Below are positions 8,025-16,488 of a stretch of DNA of 64,000 nucleotides, piece by piece. Both the position numbers and the translations under genes were made by a program. This DNA comes from Jannaschia maritima. GTDB taxonomy: Bacteria; Pseudomonadota; Alphaproteobacteria; Rhodobacterales; Rhodobacteraceae. Within the stretch, counting starts at the first letter, position 1; each line of letters starts with the position of its first letter. Location: positions 62,001 to 126,000 of the forward strand of contig NZ_JARGZA010000008.1 of the NCBI RefSeq assembly GCF_030973515.1, in the 5' to 3' direction. Below the pieces are notes generated by a model. It had not been told where the DNA came from and made no database searches. It worked only from the letters and a program-made list of their open reading frames with translations.

Positions 8025-8849
8025 TCAGCACCCTGGCAGGCGTTCGACGATCGTGTCGAGCACATGGCCGGGATCCGCGGCCCACCAGCGACGCGAGAAC
8101 ACCTCCACCTCCACCGGGCCGGTGTAGCCCGCGCCTTCGGTGGCGGCGCGGATGGCGGGGATGTCGGCGACGCCGTCGCCCATCATGCCCCGGTCGAGCA
8201 GCATGTCCGACGTGTCGCGCATCCAGTCGCACAGGTGCAGACCCGCGATGCGCCCGCCCGCGGCGGCGCAGGACGCGGCGAGGGTTCCGTCCCACCAGAC
8301 GTGATAGACGTCCACCGCGATCCCCAGGTCCGGCACGCCCGATGCCTCGCACACCGACAGGGCGTCGGCGATCGTGAAGATCACCGTGCGGTTCCCCCCG
8401 AACATCGGGTTCAGCGGCTCCAGCACCAGGCGCACGCCCGCGCCGCCCGCGTGCTCCGCCAGGCCGGCCAGGCGGTCCGCCAGGCGCGCGCGGCTGGCCT
8501 GCAGGCCGACGGTGCCCGTCTCCGTCCCGCCGGTGACGACGGTCAGCACGGGCGCCCCCAGGGCGGCCGCGTCGTCGACGGCGGCCCGCAGGTCGTCGTC
8601 GGACGCGGCGTCCGGGCCGGTGAGATAGGGGGTGCGGCACAGCCCGTCGACGCGCAGGCCCGCGGCGCGCGCGCGCTCGCCCACGGCCCGCGCGCGGCCC
8701 GCCAGTTCGCCCCGCCAGAAGACGATGCCGCCGAAGCCGCGTCCGGCGCAGGCGTCGATCACGCGCTCGACCGGCCAGCCCGCGCCGTGGCCGGGCAGGT
8801 TGTGCCCCAGCGTCGCGGTGTTCAGCGCCAGCCGGGTGCGGGCGATCAC
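8025..8849 (-). CDS. Sugar phosphate isomerase/epimerase family (TIM barrel) protein
   Basis: A 274-aa xylose-isomerase-like TIM barrel. The metal-binding acidic and histidine residues of the family are visible: RLVLEPLNP, IAVDVYHVWWD, HLCDWMRD and the final PVEVEVFSRRWW. It probably isomerises or epimerises a keto sugar or hydroxy acid. The GTG start is chosen because it overlaps the DUF993 stop (GTGA), the same coupling seen elsewhere in this operon. The reaction is not deducible from sequence. Confidence 0.82.
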   Translation of the reverse strand: MIARTRLALNTATLGHNLPGHGAGWPVERVIDACAGRGFGGIVFWRGELAGRARAVGERARAAGLRVDGLCRTPYLTGPDAASDDDLRAAVDDAAALGAPVLTVVTGGTETGTVGLQASRARLADRLAGLAEHAGGAGVRLVLEPLNPMFGGNRTVIFTIADALSVCEASGVPDLGIAVDVYHVWWDGTLAASCAAAGGRIAGLHLCDWMRDTSDMLLDRGMMGDGVADIPAIRAATEGAGYTGPVEVEVFSRRWWAADPGHVLDTIVERLPGC

Positions 8850-9982
8850 AGCCCGTGCATCCGCAGGAGGCGGTTCATCCGGTCCACCGCGAGGTCGGGA
8901 TCGGCCAGGAGCCCGCAGGCATCGGCCATGCGGAACGCGTCGGCGAAGTAGGGCAGGGGCCGCTTGCCCTGCGCGCCGTCGATCATGACGAAATGGTCCT
9001 GGTGTCCGTTCAGCCAGGCCAGGAACACGACGCCCGTCTTGTAGAACCGCGTGGGCGCGCGGAACACGTGCCGGGCCAGGGGCACGGTGGGGTCCAGCGT
9101 CGCGCGGAAGCCCGCCACGTCGCCCCGGCCCAGTTGATCCACGGCCCGTCCGACCGCGACGGCCAGCGGATCGAAGATCCCCAGGAGCGCGTGGCTGTGG
9201 CCTTCGCCGTCGCCCTGCATCAGCTCGGGGTAGTTGAAGTCGTCGCCTGTATACATCCTGACGCCCGCGGGCAGGCGGCGGCGCAGCGCGACTTCCTTGT
9301 CCGCGTCTAGGAGGCTGATCTTGATGCCGTCGACCTTGGCCCTGTTCGCCTCGATGATGCCGACCACGGTGTCGAGCGCGGTTCCGAAATCGTCCGTGCC
9401 CCAATAGCCCGCCAGCGCGGGATCGAACATCGCGCCCAGCCAGTGCAGGATGACGGGACGGTCGCATCCGGCCAGGACGTCGCCGTAGAGCGCGGCGTAG
9501 TCGTCGGGGGACGTGGCGACGCGGGCCAGGGCGCGCGACGCCATCAGGACGATGCGGCCGTCCGCCGCCTGGATCGCCTCCACCTGTTCGGCATATGCGC
9601 GGCGCACGTCGTCGGTGGTCCGCGCCTCGGCGGGGTCCAGGTGGTCCGTGCCGCAGCCGTTGAACACCAGCGCGTCGGGCAGTTCCGCCCGGGTGCGGCG
9701 GATCAGCTCCAGCGCCTGCGGCCAGCCGAGCCCCATGCCGCGCTGCGCGGTGTCCATCGCCTCCGCGATGCCCAGGCCCAGGCCGTGCAGGTGGCGGCGG
9801 AAGGCCATCGTCGCGTCCCAGTCGATCGCGCGGATGTCGTCGGCGAACGGGTCGGCGACCACGTGCGCGGCGGAAAAGCAGGTCCGCGCGGGGTCGGGGC
9901 CCAGCGGGGTGGGCGGGATCGGCGTGCCCGTCAGCGCATGGGGGGACAGGGTGCCGGTGGCGTCGGGAAGGGCGATTTGCAT
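8846..9982 (-). CDS. DUF993 family protein (dihydrodipicolinate-synthase-like TIM barrel)
   Basis: A 378-aa DUF993 protein, distantly related to DHDPS-type class I aldolases. Visible features are SAAHVVADPFADD near the N-terminus, KVDGIKISLLDADKE (a possible Schiff-base lysine region, KIS) and the C-terminal part GQRKRPLP-like GAQGKRPLPYFADAFRM. It sits directly before a TIM-barrel isomerase with a GTGA overlap. An aldol cleavage or related step on a sugar-derived intermediate is plausible, but no member is known to me with an assigned reaction. The ATG at 9982 follows a 50-bp gap after the SDR gene. Confidence 0.78.
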   Translation of the reverse strand: MQIALPDATGTLSPHALTGTPIPPTPLGPDPARTCFSAAHVVADPFADDIRAIDWDATMAFRRHLHGLGLGIAEAMDTAQRGMGLGWPQALELIRRTRAELPDALVFNGCGTDHLDPAEARTTDDVRRAYAEQVEAIQAADGRIVLMASRALARVATSPDDYAALYGDVLAGCDRPVILHWLGAMFDPALAGYWGTDDFGTALDTVVGIIEANRAKVDGIKISLLDADKEVALRRRLPAGVRMYTGDDFNYPELMQGDGEGHSHALLGIFDPLAVAVGRAVDQLGRGDVAGFRATLDPTVPLARHVFRAPTRFYKTGVVFLAWLNGHQDHFVMIDGAQGKRPLPYFADAFRMADACGLLADPDLAVDRMNRLLRMHGL

Positions 9983-10032
9983 GGGGTCCTGCCGTGGTTC
10001 GCGGAATGGGGGTGGGATCGGGGGTCGCGGGT

Positions 10033-10785
10033 TCAGAAGCGCGGCACGAGCATACCGCCGTCGGCATGGATCACCTGGCCCGTCGTGTAGGGCAGGCCGC
10101 CGGTGGCCAGGGTGGCGACGATCGCGCCGACCTCCCCCGGTCGGCCCACGCGGGGGATCAGCGTCAGGCCGTCGCGGGCGCGATCCTCGTAATCCGCGAT
10201 GACGGGGGCGGTCATGTCGGTGGCGATCAGGCCGGGGCGGACGTCGTAGACGGGGATCCCTTCGGGTCCCAGCCGCGCGGCCCAGGCCTGCGTCGCCATC
10301 GCGGCGGCGGCCTTCGACGCGCAGTATTCGGACCGGGGCACCGCCACGGCGGTGGCGTTGGCGGAGGTGACGGTGACGATGCAGCGCGGGCCCGTGCGCC
10401 CGATCATGCGCCGGGCGGCCGCCTGCGTCAGGAAGAACACCGCCTTGGCGTTGACCGTCAGGCACCGGTCCCAGGATGCCTCCCCCACGTCGAGGGGGTC
10501 GCCCCGGGACGCCACGCCCACGCCCGCGTTGTTGACCAGGACGGTCAAGGGGCCGAGCGTCGCTTCGAGGTCGTCCAGCGCGGGGTCGTGGGCGGACAGG
10601 TCGGCCACGTCGAAGGGTAGGGGCATCGCGCGGGCCCCCAGGGCGGCCACGGCCGTGCAGGCCTCCGCGACGTCGGCGAGGGTCAGGCCGTTGAGCGCGA
10701 CGGCGAACCCCTTCGCGGCCAGGGCCTCGGCGCAGGCGCGCCCGATGCCGCGGCCCGCGCCCGTGACCAGGGCCACGCCCGTCAC
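10033..10785 (-). CDS. SDR family oxidoreductase (FabG-like)
   Basis: A 250-aa classical short-chain dehydrogenase. The NAD(P) site TGAGRGIGRA is at residues 8-17, NNAG follows, and the catalytic Ser and Tyr-x3-Lys lie in VTSANATAVAVPRS and EYCASK. It would interconvert a secondary alcohol and a ketone, possibly a hydroxyacyl or sugar-derived intermediate. The GTG start overlaps the acyl-CoA dehydrogenase stop (GTGA). It is the second gene of the operon under operator site 2. Confidence 0.88.
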   Translation of the reverse strand: MTGVALVTGAGRGIGRACAEALAAKGFAVALNGLTLADVAEACTAVAALGARAMPLPFDVADLSAHDPALDDLEATLGPLTVLVNNAGVGVASRGDPLDVGEASWDRCLTVNAKAVFFLTQAAARRMIGRTGPRCIVTVTSANATAVAVPRSEYCASKAAAAMATQAWAARLGPEGIPVYDVRPGLIATDMTAPVIADYEDRARDGLTLIPRVGRPGEVGAIVATLATGGLPYTTGQVIHADGGMLVPRF

Positions 10786-11927
10786 GCGGCGGCCCCGTTC
10801 TTCAGGAGGTCGCGGGCGATGATCACCCGCTGGATCTGGTTCGTGCCCTCGTAGATCTGGGTGACCTTCGCGTCGCGGTACAGGCGCTCGACCTCGAACC
10901 CCCGGATGCAGCCGGACCCGCCGAACACCTGCACCGCGTCGGCCGACCGCGCGACGGCCATGTCGCTGGCGAAGCGCTTGGCCATCGAGCAGGCGCGGGT
11001 CGCGTCCTCGCCCCGGTCGATCCGGGCGGCGGCGGCGTGGGTCAGGAGGCGGGCCGCCTCCACGTCGACGGCCATGTCGGCCAGCATCCATTGCACGCCC
11101 TGGAACTCGCCGATGGTCCGGTCGAACTGCCTGCGCTGGCCGGCATGGTCGACCGCCGCTTCCAGCCCCGCCTGGCCGATGCCCACGGCGAGCGCGGCGA
11201 TGCCCACGCGGCCCTTGTCGAGCACGCTCATCATCATGTGGAAGCCGCGGCCTTCCGGCCCCAGAAGCGCATCGGCGGGCAGGCGGACGCCGGTGAAGGC
11301 GAGCGCGCCGACGGGGCTGGCGCGCTGGCCCATCTTGCGTTCCTTCGGGCCGCGTTCGACGCCGGGAGCATGGAGGTCGACGGCGAAGATCGACATGCCG
11401 CGTCGGCCCGCCGCCCGGTCGGTCCGGGCCAGCACGAAGCCCAGATCGGCCACGGGGGCGTTGTGGATCCAGATCTTGCTGCCGTCGAGGACCCAGCCGT
11501 CGCCATCGCGGACCGCTTCGGTGCGGATCGCGGACACGTCGGTCCCCGCTTCGGCTTCCGTGATGCAATAGGCGACGCGGATCCGGCCCGCCATCACGCC
11601 GGGCAGCCACCGGTCCCGCTGGGCGTCCGTGCCGTGCCGCACGAGCAGCGTTGCGATCAGCTCGACCAGGCCGCACTGGTCCGCGACGGAGGCGGAGCCG
11701 CGCGACAGTTCCTCCATCACCAGGGCATAGGCGAGGGTGTCCAGGCCGGGGCCGCCCATCCGTTCCGGGACGGCGATGCCGAACAGGCCCAACTCGCCCA
11801 TCCGGGCGTAAAGGTCGGCGGGGAAGCGTTCCTCCGCGTCCAGGGCTTCGGCGATCGGGCGGATCGCGTCGTTCGCGAAGCCGCGCGCCATGTCGCGGAC
11901 CTGGAGGTGCGTGTCGTCCAGCTGCAT
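10782..11927 (-). CDS. Acyl-CoA dehydrogenase family protein
   Basis: A 381-aa FAD enzyme with full acyl-CoA dehydrogenase architecture: an N-terminal helical part, the mid-domain YCITEAEAGTDVSAI and KIWIHNAP, and a C-terminal helical part with RQFDRTIGEFQGVQWMLADM. The catalytic base is expected in YEGTNQIQR near residue 365. It introduces a 2,3-double bond into an acyl-CoA in the cytoplasm. The ATG at 11927 is preferred over longer upstream options because those would run through the operator and promoter. It leads a five-gene operon (acyl-CoA DH, SDR, DUF993, TIM barrel, HbpS). Confidence 0.9.
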   Translation of the reverse strand: MQLDDTHLQVRDMARGFANDAIRPIAEALDAEERFPADLYARMGELGLFGIAVPERMGGPGLDTLAYALVMEELSRGSASVADQCGLVELIATLLVRHGTDAQRDRWLPGVMAGRIRVAYCITEAEAGTDVSAIRTEAVRDGDGWVLDGSKIWIHNAPVADLGFVLARTDRAAGRRGMSIFAVDLHAPGVERGPKERKMGQRASPVGALAFTGVRLPADALLGPEGRGFHMMMSVLDKGRVGIAALAVGIGQAGLEAAVDHAGQRRQFDRTIGEFQGVQWMLADMAVDVEAARLLTHAAAARIDRGEDATRACSMAKRFASDMAVARSADAVQVFGGSGCIRGFEVERLYRDAKVTQIYEGTNQIQRVIIARDLLKNGAAA

Positions 11928-11938
11928 TCCCGTTCCCG

Positions 11939-11958
11939 ACGTAACCATTCGGTTACTT
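11939..11958. promoter_or_regulatory. Regulon operator site 2 (acyl-CoA dehydrogenase operon)
   Basis: The core GTAACC (11941-11946), ATTC, GGTTAC (11951-11956) is a perfect dyad; the outer pair is AC/TT. It ends 11-13 bp before the minus-strand ATG at 11927. It overlaps the -10 element of the minus-strand promoter, so binding should repress. Confidence 0.75.
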
Positions 11959-11983
11959 ACCGATCCCGGCGGCGGGTCGTCAA
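11954..11983 (-). promoter_or_regulatory. Predicted promoter of the acyl-CoA dehydrogenase operon
   Basis: On the minus strand, -35 TTGACG (11983-11978) is followed after 18 bp by TAAGTA (11959-11954). The -10 lies inside operator site 2. It is back to back with the promoter for the aldo/keto reductase. Confidence 0.45.
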
Positions 11984-11995
11984 CCGCGATCGTTC

Positions 11996-12025
11996 TGGAC
12001 AGCCGTTCGTGCGGGCCGGTAAGTA
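11996..12025 (+). promoter_or_regulatory. Predicted promoter of the aldo/keto reductase gene
   Basis: -35 TGGACA (11996-12001) and -10 TAAGTA (12020-12025) are 18 bp apart. The -10 hexamer is identical to that of the divergent promoter and again overlaps the operator. Confidence 0.45.
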
Positions 12026-12040
12026 ACCAGGCAGATACTT
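12021..12040. promoter_or_regulatory. Regulon operator site 3 (aldo/keto reductase)
   Basis: AAGTAACC (12021-12028), AGGC, AGATACTT (12033-12040). The left half is consensus and the right half matches at six of eight positions. It ends 15 bp before the ATG at 12056, the same geometry as sites 1 and 4. Confidence 0.65.
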
Positions 12041-12055
12041 GTGGGGAGAGGAACG

Positions 12056-13069
12056 ATGACGCCATCCACGAAGGTCCCGTTCGGCCGCACCGACCTGGAG
12101 GTCACGGCCTTTGGGTTCGGGACCGCGCCCCTGGGCAACATCTTCCGCGAGATCGACGAGGCGACGTCGGAGGCGATGTTCGACACCGCGTGGGAGGCGG
12201 GCGTCCGATACTACGACACGGCGCCGATGTACGGGCACGGGCTGGCCGAGCTGCGCACGGGCCATGCCCTGCGCTGGAAGGACCGGGATTCCCTGGTGCT
12301 GTCGTCCAAGGTGGGCCGCCGCCTGGTGCCGACCAGGCGGGCGGAGATCGAGTTCGCGCCCTGGACCAACGCGGCCCCCTTCGCCCTGGAGTTCGACTAC
12401 TCCTACGACGGGACGATGCGGGCGTTCGAGGACAGCCTGCAACGGCTCGCGCTGGAGCGGATGGACATCTGCTTCATCCACGACATCGACGTCTTCACCC
12501 GGGGCGACGATCAGTCGGCGGTGTTCGCGCAGGCGATGGACGGCGCGTGGCGGGCGCTGTCGCGCCTGCGCGACGAAGGCGTGGTCAGGGCCATCGGCGT
12601 GGGCGTCAACGAATGGGAGGTGTGCCATGCCGCCCTGGAAGCGCGCGACTTCGACTGCTTCCTGCTGGCGGGGCGCTACACGCTGCTGGAGCAGGACGCG
12701 CTGGATGCGTTCCTGCCCCTGTGCGAGGCGCGGGGCGCGGCGGTCGTGGTGGGGGGCGGCTTCAATTCCGGCATCCTGGCGACGGGCGCGCGAGACGGGG
12801 CGAAGTACAATTATGCGCCCGCGCCGCCCGCGATCCTGGACCGGGTGCGCGGGATCGAGGCGGTCTGCGCCGATCACGACGTGCCCCTGCCCGCGGCGGC
12901 GTTGCAGTTCGTGGTGGCGCATCCCGCGATCCCGTCCTTCATCGCGGGCACGCGCACCGTCGAGCAGCTGCAACAGAACCTGGCCTGGTTCGAGCACCCG
13001 ATCCCGGCTGCGTTCTGGTCGGACCTGAAGGCGAAGGGCCTGCTGCGCGAGGACGCGCCGACGCCGTGA
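12056..13069 (+). CDS. Aldo/keto reductase (D-threo-aldose 1-dehydrogenase / L-fucose dehydrogenase-like)
   Basis: A 337-aa AKR barrel. The catalytic tetrad is seen as Asp and Tyr in YYDTAPMYGHG, Lys in LSSKVGRR and His in FIHDID. The family oxidises aldoses at C1 or pyridoxal at C4 with NAD(P). The ATG at 12056, behind GGGGAGAGG, is preferred over an upstream in-frame GTG at 12041 because that would place the ribosome site inside the gene. It is transcribed alone, divergent from the acyl-CoA dehydrogenase operon, and carries its own operator. Confidence 0.85.
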   Translation: MTPSTKVPFGRTDLEVTAFGFGTAPLGNIFREIDEATSEAMFDTAWEAGVRYYDTAPMYGHGLAELRTGHALRWKDRDSLVLSSKVGRRLVPTRRAEIEFAPWTNAAPFALEFDYSYDGTMRAFEDSLQRLALERMDICFIHDIDVFTRGDDQSAVFAQAMDGAWRALSRLRDEGVVRAIGVGVNEWEVCHAALEARDFDCFLLAGRYTLLEQDALDAFLPLCEARGAAVVVGGGFNSGILATGARDGAKYNYAPAPPAILDRVRGIEAVCADHDVPLPAAALQFVVAHPAIPSFIAGTRTVEQLQQNLAWFEHPIPAAFWSDLKAKGLLREDAPTP

Positions 13070-13088
13070 CGGGATCGGCCGGGGCGGA

Positions 13089-13862
13089 TCAGTCGGTCCC
13101 CTTCCGGAAGTCGGGGGCGCGCTTGGCGCGGAAGGCGGACAAGCCCTCGGCCAGGTCGTCTGAGCGGGCGGCGAGGCTGCCGGCGAGGCTTTCGACGACG
13201 CGGCCGACCTCCTCGCCCTCCGCGGCGGCGATCATCATCTTGGCCAGCTCGGTCGCGCGGGGGCCACGGCACAGGACGCGGGCGGCGGCGTCTTCCGCGG
13301 CCCGCATGGCCCCGCCGGTGTCGACCACCGCGTCCACCAGCCCCAGGGCCAGGGCGTCCGTGGCCGTGAACACCTCGCCGAACAGGGCCATCCGGCGGAC
13401 CACCTGGGGGCCGAAGCGGCGGACCGCGCGCTGCGTGCCGGACCAGCCCGGTATGATGCCCAGGCCCGTTTCGGGCTGCCCGACCTTCACGTGGGCCTCC
13501 GCGATGCGCAGGTCGGCGCAGGCGGCCAGCTCCAGCCCGCCGCCGAGCGCGTGGCCGTCCAAGACCGCGATCACCGGCTGCCGGAGGCGGGCCAGGGCGT
13601 CGAAGGCCGCGTGACCGTCGCGGACCCAGTGCCGCCCGAAGGCGTCGGCCCCTTCGCCGGACCACGCCTCGATGTCGCCGCCCGCGCAGAAGGCGCGGCC
13701 CTCGCCCGACAGGATCACGACGGCCGCGCCGGACCGCTCGATCTCGCGGGAGCGGAGCGCCAGTTCGTCCACCATCGCGACGTCGAGCGCGTTGAGCTTC
13801 TCGGGCCGGTCCAGGACCAGCCGCGCGACGCCCCCCTCGACCGACAGGCGGATCCGGCTCAT
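13089..13862 (-). CDS. Enoyl-CoA hydratase/isomerase family protein
   Basis: A 257-aa crotonase-fold protein. The oxyanion-hole segments are GRAFCAGGDI and DGHALGGGLELAACADLRIA; the catalytic Glu position is met in PETGLGIIPGWSGTQR. It would hydrate the enoyl-CoA made by the acyl-CoA dehydrogenase of the same regulon. The ATG at 13862 overlaps the CoA-transferase stop (ATGA). It is the second gene of a two-gene minus-strand unit. Confidence 0.88.
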   Translation of the reverse strand: MSRIRLSVEGGVARLVLDRPEKLNALDVAMVDELALRSREIERSGAAVVILSGEGRAFCAGGDIEAWSGEGADAFGRHWVRDGHAAFDALARLRQPVIAVLDGHALGGGLELAACADLRIAEAHVKVGQPETGLGIIPGWSGTQRAVRRFGPQVVRRMALFGEVFTATDALALGLVDAVVDTGGAMRAAEDAAARVLCRGPRATELAKMMIAAAEGEEVGRVVESLAGSLAARSDDLAEGLSAFRAKRAPDFRKGTD

Positions 13863-15439
13863 GGGGCCAGGCCGATCGGTTCGGGGCGGAACAGGGCGGC
13901 GTCCATCTCCCGCAGGTCGTGGGCGACGTGCAGGGGCGTGGCGGCCTGGTCCAGGACGTCGCCCTGCAGGTCGATGCCGGGCGCCACCTCCACCACCGTT
14001 AGGCCGTCGGGGCGCAACTCCATCACGCAGCGTTCGGTGACATAGGTGACCCGCTGGCCCTGGGCCACGGCGCGCGGGCCGCTGAAGGACACGTGGTCCA
14101 CCCGGGGGACGACCTTGGCGATCCGGCCCGGCGCGTCCAGCCTCAGGCGACCGTCCGCGACGTCCATCCTGGCCCCCGCCCCGAAGGTGCCCGAGAAGAC
14201 GATCCGCTTGGCGCGCGCGGTGATGTCCACGAACCCGCCCGCGCCCGCCGTGCGGTGGGGGGTGGCCTTCAAGCGGGACACGTTGACCGACCCGTCGGCC
14301 CCGATCTCGAGGAAGGACAGGAGCGAGCAGTCGAAGCCCCCGGCCTGGAAGTAGGCGAACTGGTGGGGCGAGGCGACGAAGGCCTCCGCGTTGGCGGAGC
14401 ACCCGAACTTGAAGTCCAGGAGCGGGATGCCCCCCACGGCGCCCTGCTCGATCACCCAGGTGACGTCGCCGTGGCGCCCTTCCTCCAGGAGGATGCGGGG
14501 GACGTTGGCGGACACGCCGAAGCCCACGTTGACGGCCCAGCCCTTGCGCATCTCGCGCGCGACGCGGCGCGCGATGACCTTCGAGACGCCGAACTCCATC
14601 CGCGCGAAGCCGTCGAGCGGGCGGATCAGCTCGCCCGATATGGCGGGGTCGTAGGGGGTGGCGGTGGTCTGAAGCTGGTCCGGTGCCTCGACCACGCAGT
14701 CGACCAGGATGCCGGGCACATGCACGTCCTTGGGGCGGATCGACCCGTCGGCCGCGACGCGGCGGACCTGCGCGATGACCAGCCCGCCCCGGTTGCGGGC
14801 GGCCAGCGCCATCTCCATCGCGCCCAGATACGCCCCCTCGTCCTCGAAGGACAGGTTGCCGCGCGTGTCGGACGTGGTGGCCCGGACGATGGCCACGTCG
14901 GGCGCGATCGCGGGGAAGTAGAGCCACGTCTCGCCGTCGAAGTCCTGCCGGCGCACGATGGGCGCGGCGCGCGCGGCGTCGTTCATGGCGCAGCCGTGGC
15001 CGCCCGGGCCTTCGGGATCGACGAAGGTGTCGAGGCCGACCTTGGTCAACACGCCGGGCCTGTGGGCCCCCGCTTCGCGTAACATGTCGAAGACGACGCC
15101 GGACGGGACGTTGTAGGCGGGGATCGCGTTCCCGGTGATCATTTGCCAGATCGCGGGCGGCTCGGCCTTCGTGGGGCCCGATGGATAGGACCCGCCGATG
15201 ATACGCGCCAGGCAGCCCGGCTTGGCGATGTGGTTGACCCCTTCGATGCCGAAGAAGTCGCCCGCAGCGATGGGATGGATGGTGGTCAGGTCGCGGGGAT
15301 GGGCTTCGGCGTCGAACCGCGCGCCGATCGCCGCCAGCACCGCGTCGGGGCAGCAAAGGCCCGAGGACGAGTTCACCGCCACCACCGCGCCGTCGGGGAT
15401 GCGGGCCACCGCGTCGGCCGCGCTCGTCTGCTTGGACAC
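13859..15439 (-). CDS. Acyl-CoA:acetate/3-ketoacid CoA-transferase, fused alpha-beta (YdiF/propionate CoA-transferase type)
   Basis: A 526-aa single-chain class I CoA-transferase. The N-terminal half begins with AVVAVNSSSGLCCPDAVLAA and the C-terminal half has WVIEQGAVGGIP, where the catalytic glutamate is expected. It loads CoA onto a carboxylate without ATP, feeding the enoyl-CoA hydratase and acyl-CoA dehydrogenase steps. The GTG at 15439 is chosen because GGAAGGAGG stands just upstream; a longer TTG frame would include that ribosome site. Operator site 4 ends 16 bp upstream of this start. Confidence 0.88.
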   Translation of the reverse strand: MSKQTSAADAVARIPDGAVVAVNSSSGLCCPDAVLAAIGARFDAEAHPRDLTTIHPIAAGDFFGIEGVNHIAKPGCLARIIGGSYPSGPTKAEPPAIWQMITGNAIPAYNVPSGVVFDMLREAGAHRPGVLTKVGLDTFVDPEGPGGHGCAMNDAARAAPIVRRQDFDGETWLYFPAIAPDVAIVRATTSDTRGNLSFEDEGAYLGAMEMALAARNRGGLVIAQVRRVAADGSIRPKDVHVPGILVDCVVEAPDQLQTTATPYDPAISGELIRPLDGFARMEFGVSKVIARRVAREMRKGWAVNVGFGVSANVPRILLEEGRHGDVTWVIEQGAVGGIPLLDFKFGCSANAEAFVASPHQFAYFQAGGFDCSLLSFLEIGADGSVNVSRLKATPHRTAGAGGFVDITARAKRIVFSGTFGAGARMDVADGRLRLDAPGRIAKVVPRVDHVSFSGPRAVAQGQRVTYVTERCVMELRPDGLTVVEVAPGIDLQGDVLDQAATPLHVAHDLREMDAALFRPEPIGLAP

Positions 15440-15455
15440 GCCGAGCCCTCCTTCC

Positions 15456-15475
15456 AAGTAACCAATCGGTTATCT
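15456..15475. promoter_or_regulatory. Regulon operator site 4 (CoA-transferase operon)
   Basis: AAGTAACC (15456-15463), AATC, GGTTATCT (15468-15475). The right half matches the consensus at six of eight positions. It is 16 bp upstream of the minus-strand GTG at 15439, matching the spacing of sites 1 and 3. Confidence 0.7.
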
Positions 15476-15533
15476 GGTCTATGCCGTGGGCGAGGGGCGC
15501 GATCAACCCGGGTCGCGGAGGACGCTGGGCATG

Positions 15534-15553
15534 AAGTAACCGGGCGGTTACGA
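15534..15553. promoter_or_regulatory. Regulon operator site 5 (second aldo/keto reductase)
   Basis: AAGTAACC (15534-15541), GGGC, GGTTACGA (15546-15553). The central 16 bp are a perfect dyad. It lies only 7 bp before the ATG at 15561, so the mRNA may be leaderless or nearly so. Confidence 0.7.
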
Positions 15554-15560
15554 TGGGCGG

Positions 15561-16379
15561 ATGAGCATCTACTACACCAAGTCGTTCCAGCGGGCCTTCG
15601 GCACGTTCCCCCTGACCGGCGACACGGCGCGCCGGGCGATCGAGACGGCGGCGGAGGTCGGGTACCGCGCCTTCGACACCGCGCAGATGTACGGCAACGA
15701 GGCCGAGACGGGCGACGCCCTGCGCGCGACCGGCCTGGCGCGGGGGGACCTGTGCGTCACGACGAAGGTGCATCCGGACAACTTCGCCGCGGACCGGTTC
15801 GTGCCATCCGTGGAACGCAGCCTGACGGCGCTGAAGCTGGACCGCGTGGACGTCCTGCTGTTGCACTGGCCGCCCGCGGACGGGGTCGTGGCACCATCGC
15901 TGGAGCTGTTGCAGGGGGCCAGGGACGCGGGTCTGGCCGACCACGTCGGCGTGTCGAACTATACCGTCGCGATGATGCGGGAGGCGGCGGCCGCGATCGA
16001 CGCGCCCCTGGTGACGAACCAGGTGGAGTTCCATCCGCTGCTGAACCAGGACGTCCTTCTGGCCGGGTCGGCGGAGGTGGGAATCCCCCTGTCGTCCTAT
16101 TCCTCCGTCGCGCGGGGCGCGGTGTTCGAGCATGCCGACTTCGCCGCCATCGGCGCGGCCTACGACAAGTCGGCGGGGCAGGTGGTGCTGCGCTGGATCC
16201 TGCAGAAGGGCGTGTCTGTCAACACGATGTCCACGAACCCCGACAACATCCGCGCCAACTTCGACGTCATGAATTTCACACTGTCCAACGTGGACATGGC
16301 CCGGATCGAGCGGTTGACCCGGACCGGGCACCGTGTCGTGGGGTCGGGCCAGGTGCCCTGGGCGCCGGACTGGGACTGA
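15561..16379 (+). CDS. Aldo/keto reductase (2,5-diketo-D-gluconate reductase type)
   Basis: A 272-aa AKR. The tetrad is present: Asp and Tyr in FDTAQMYGNE, Lys in VTTKVHPD and His in LLHWPP. GVSNYTVAMM is the usual substrate-loop signature. Proteins of this branch reduce diketo sugars and small aldehydes with NADPH. No good ribosome site precedes the ATG at 15561, and the operator dyad ends seven bases upstream. It is divergent from the CoA-transferase operon. Confidence 0.85.
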   Translation: MSIYYTKSFQRAFGTFPLTGDTARRAIETAAEVGYRAFDTAQMYGNEAETGDALRATGLARGDLCVTTKVHPDNFAADRFVPSVERSLTALKLDRVDVLLLHWPPADGVVAPSLELLQGARDAGLADHVGVSNYTVAMMREAAAAIDAPLVTNQVEFHPLLNQDVLLAGSAEVGIPLSSYSSVARGAVFEHADFAAIGAAYDKSAGQVVLRWILQKGVSVNTMSTNPDNIRANFDVMNFTLSNVDMARIERLTRTGHRVVGSGQVPWAPDWD

Positions 16380-16488
16380 CCGGGGGCGGTCGCCGGGCGA
16401 CGGTATCGTGGAGGACGCCAGAACGCTCGCACCCTGCGCGACTGCCTCGCCGAACACATACGGCGCAGTGGCCCCGACCGCGCGCCGT

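Noticed and set aside
12041-12055. Upstream GTG as start of the first aldo/keto reductase.
   Set aside because: It would place the GGGGAGAGG ribosome site inside the gene; the ATG at 12056 fits the family N-terminus.
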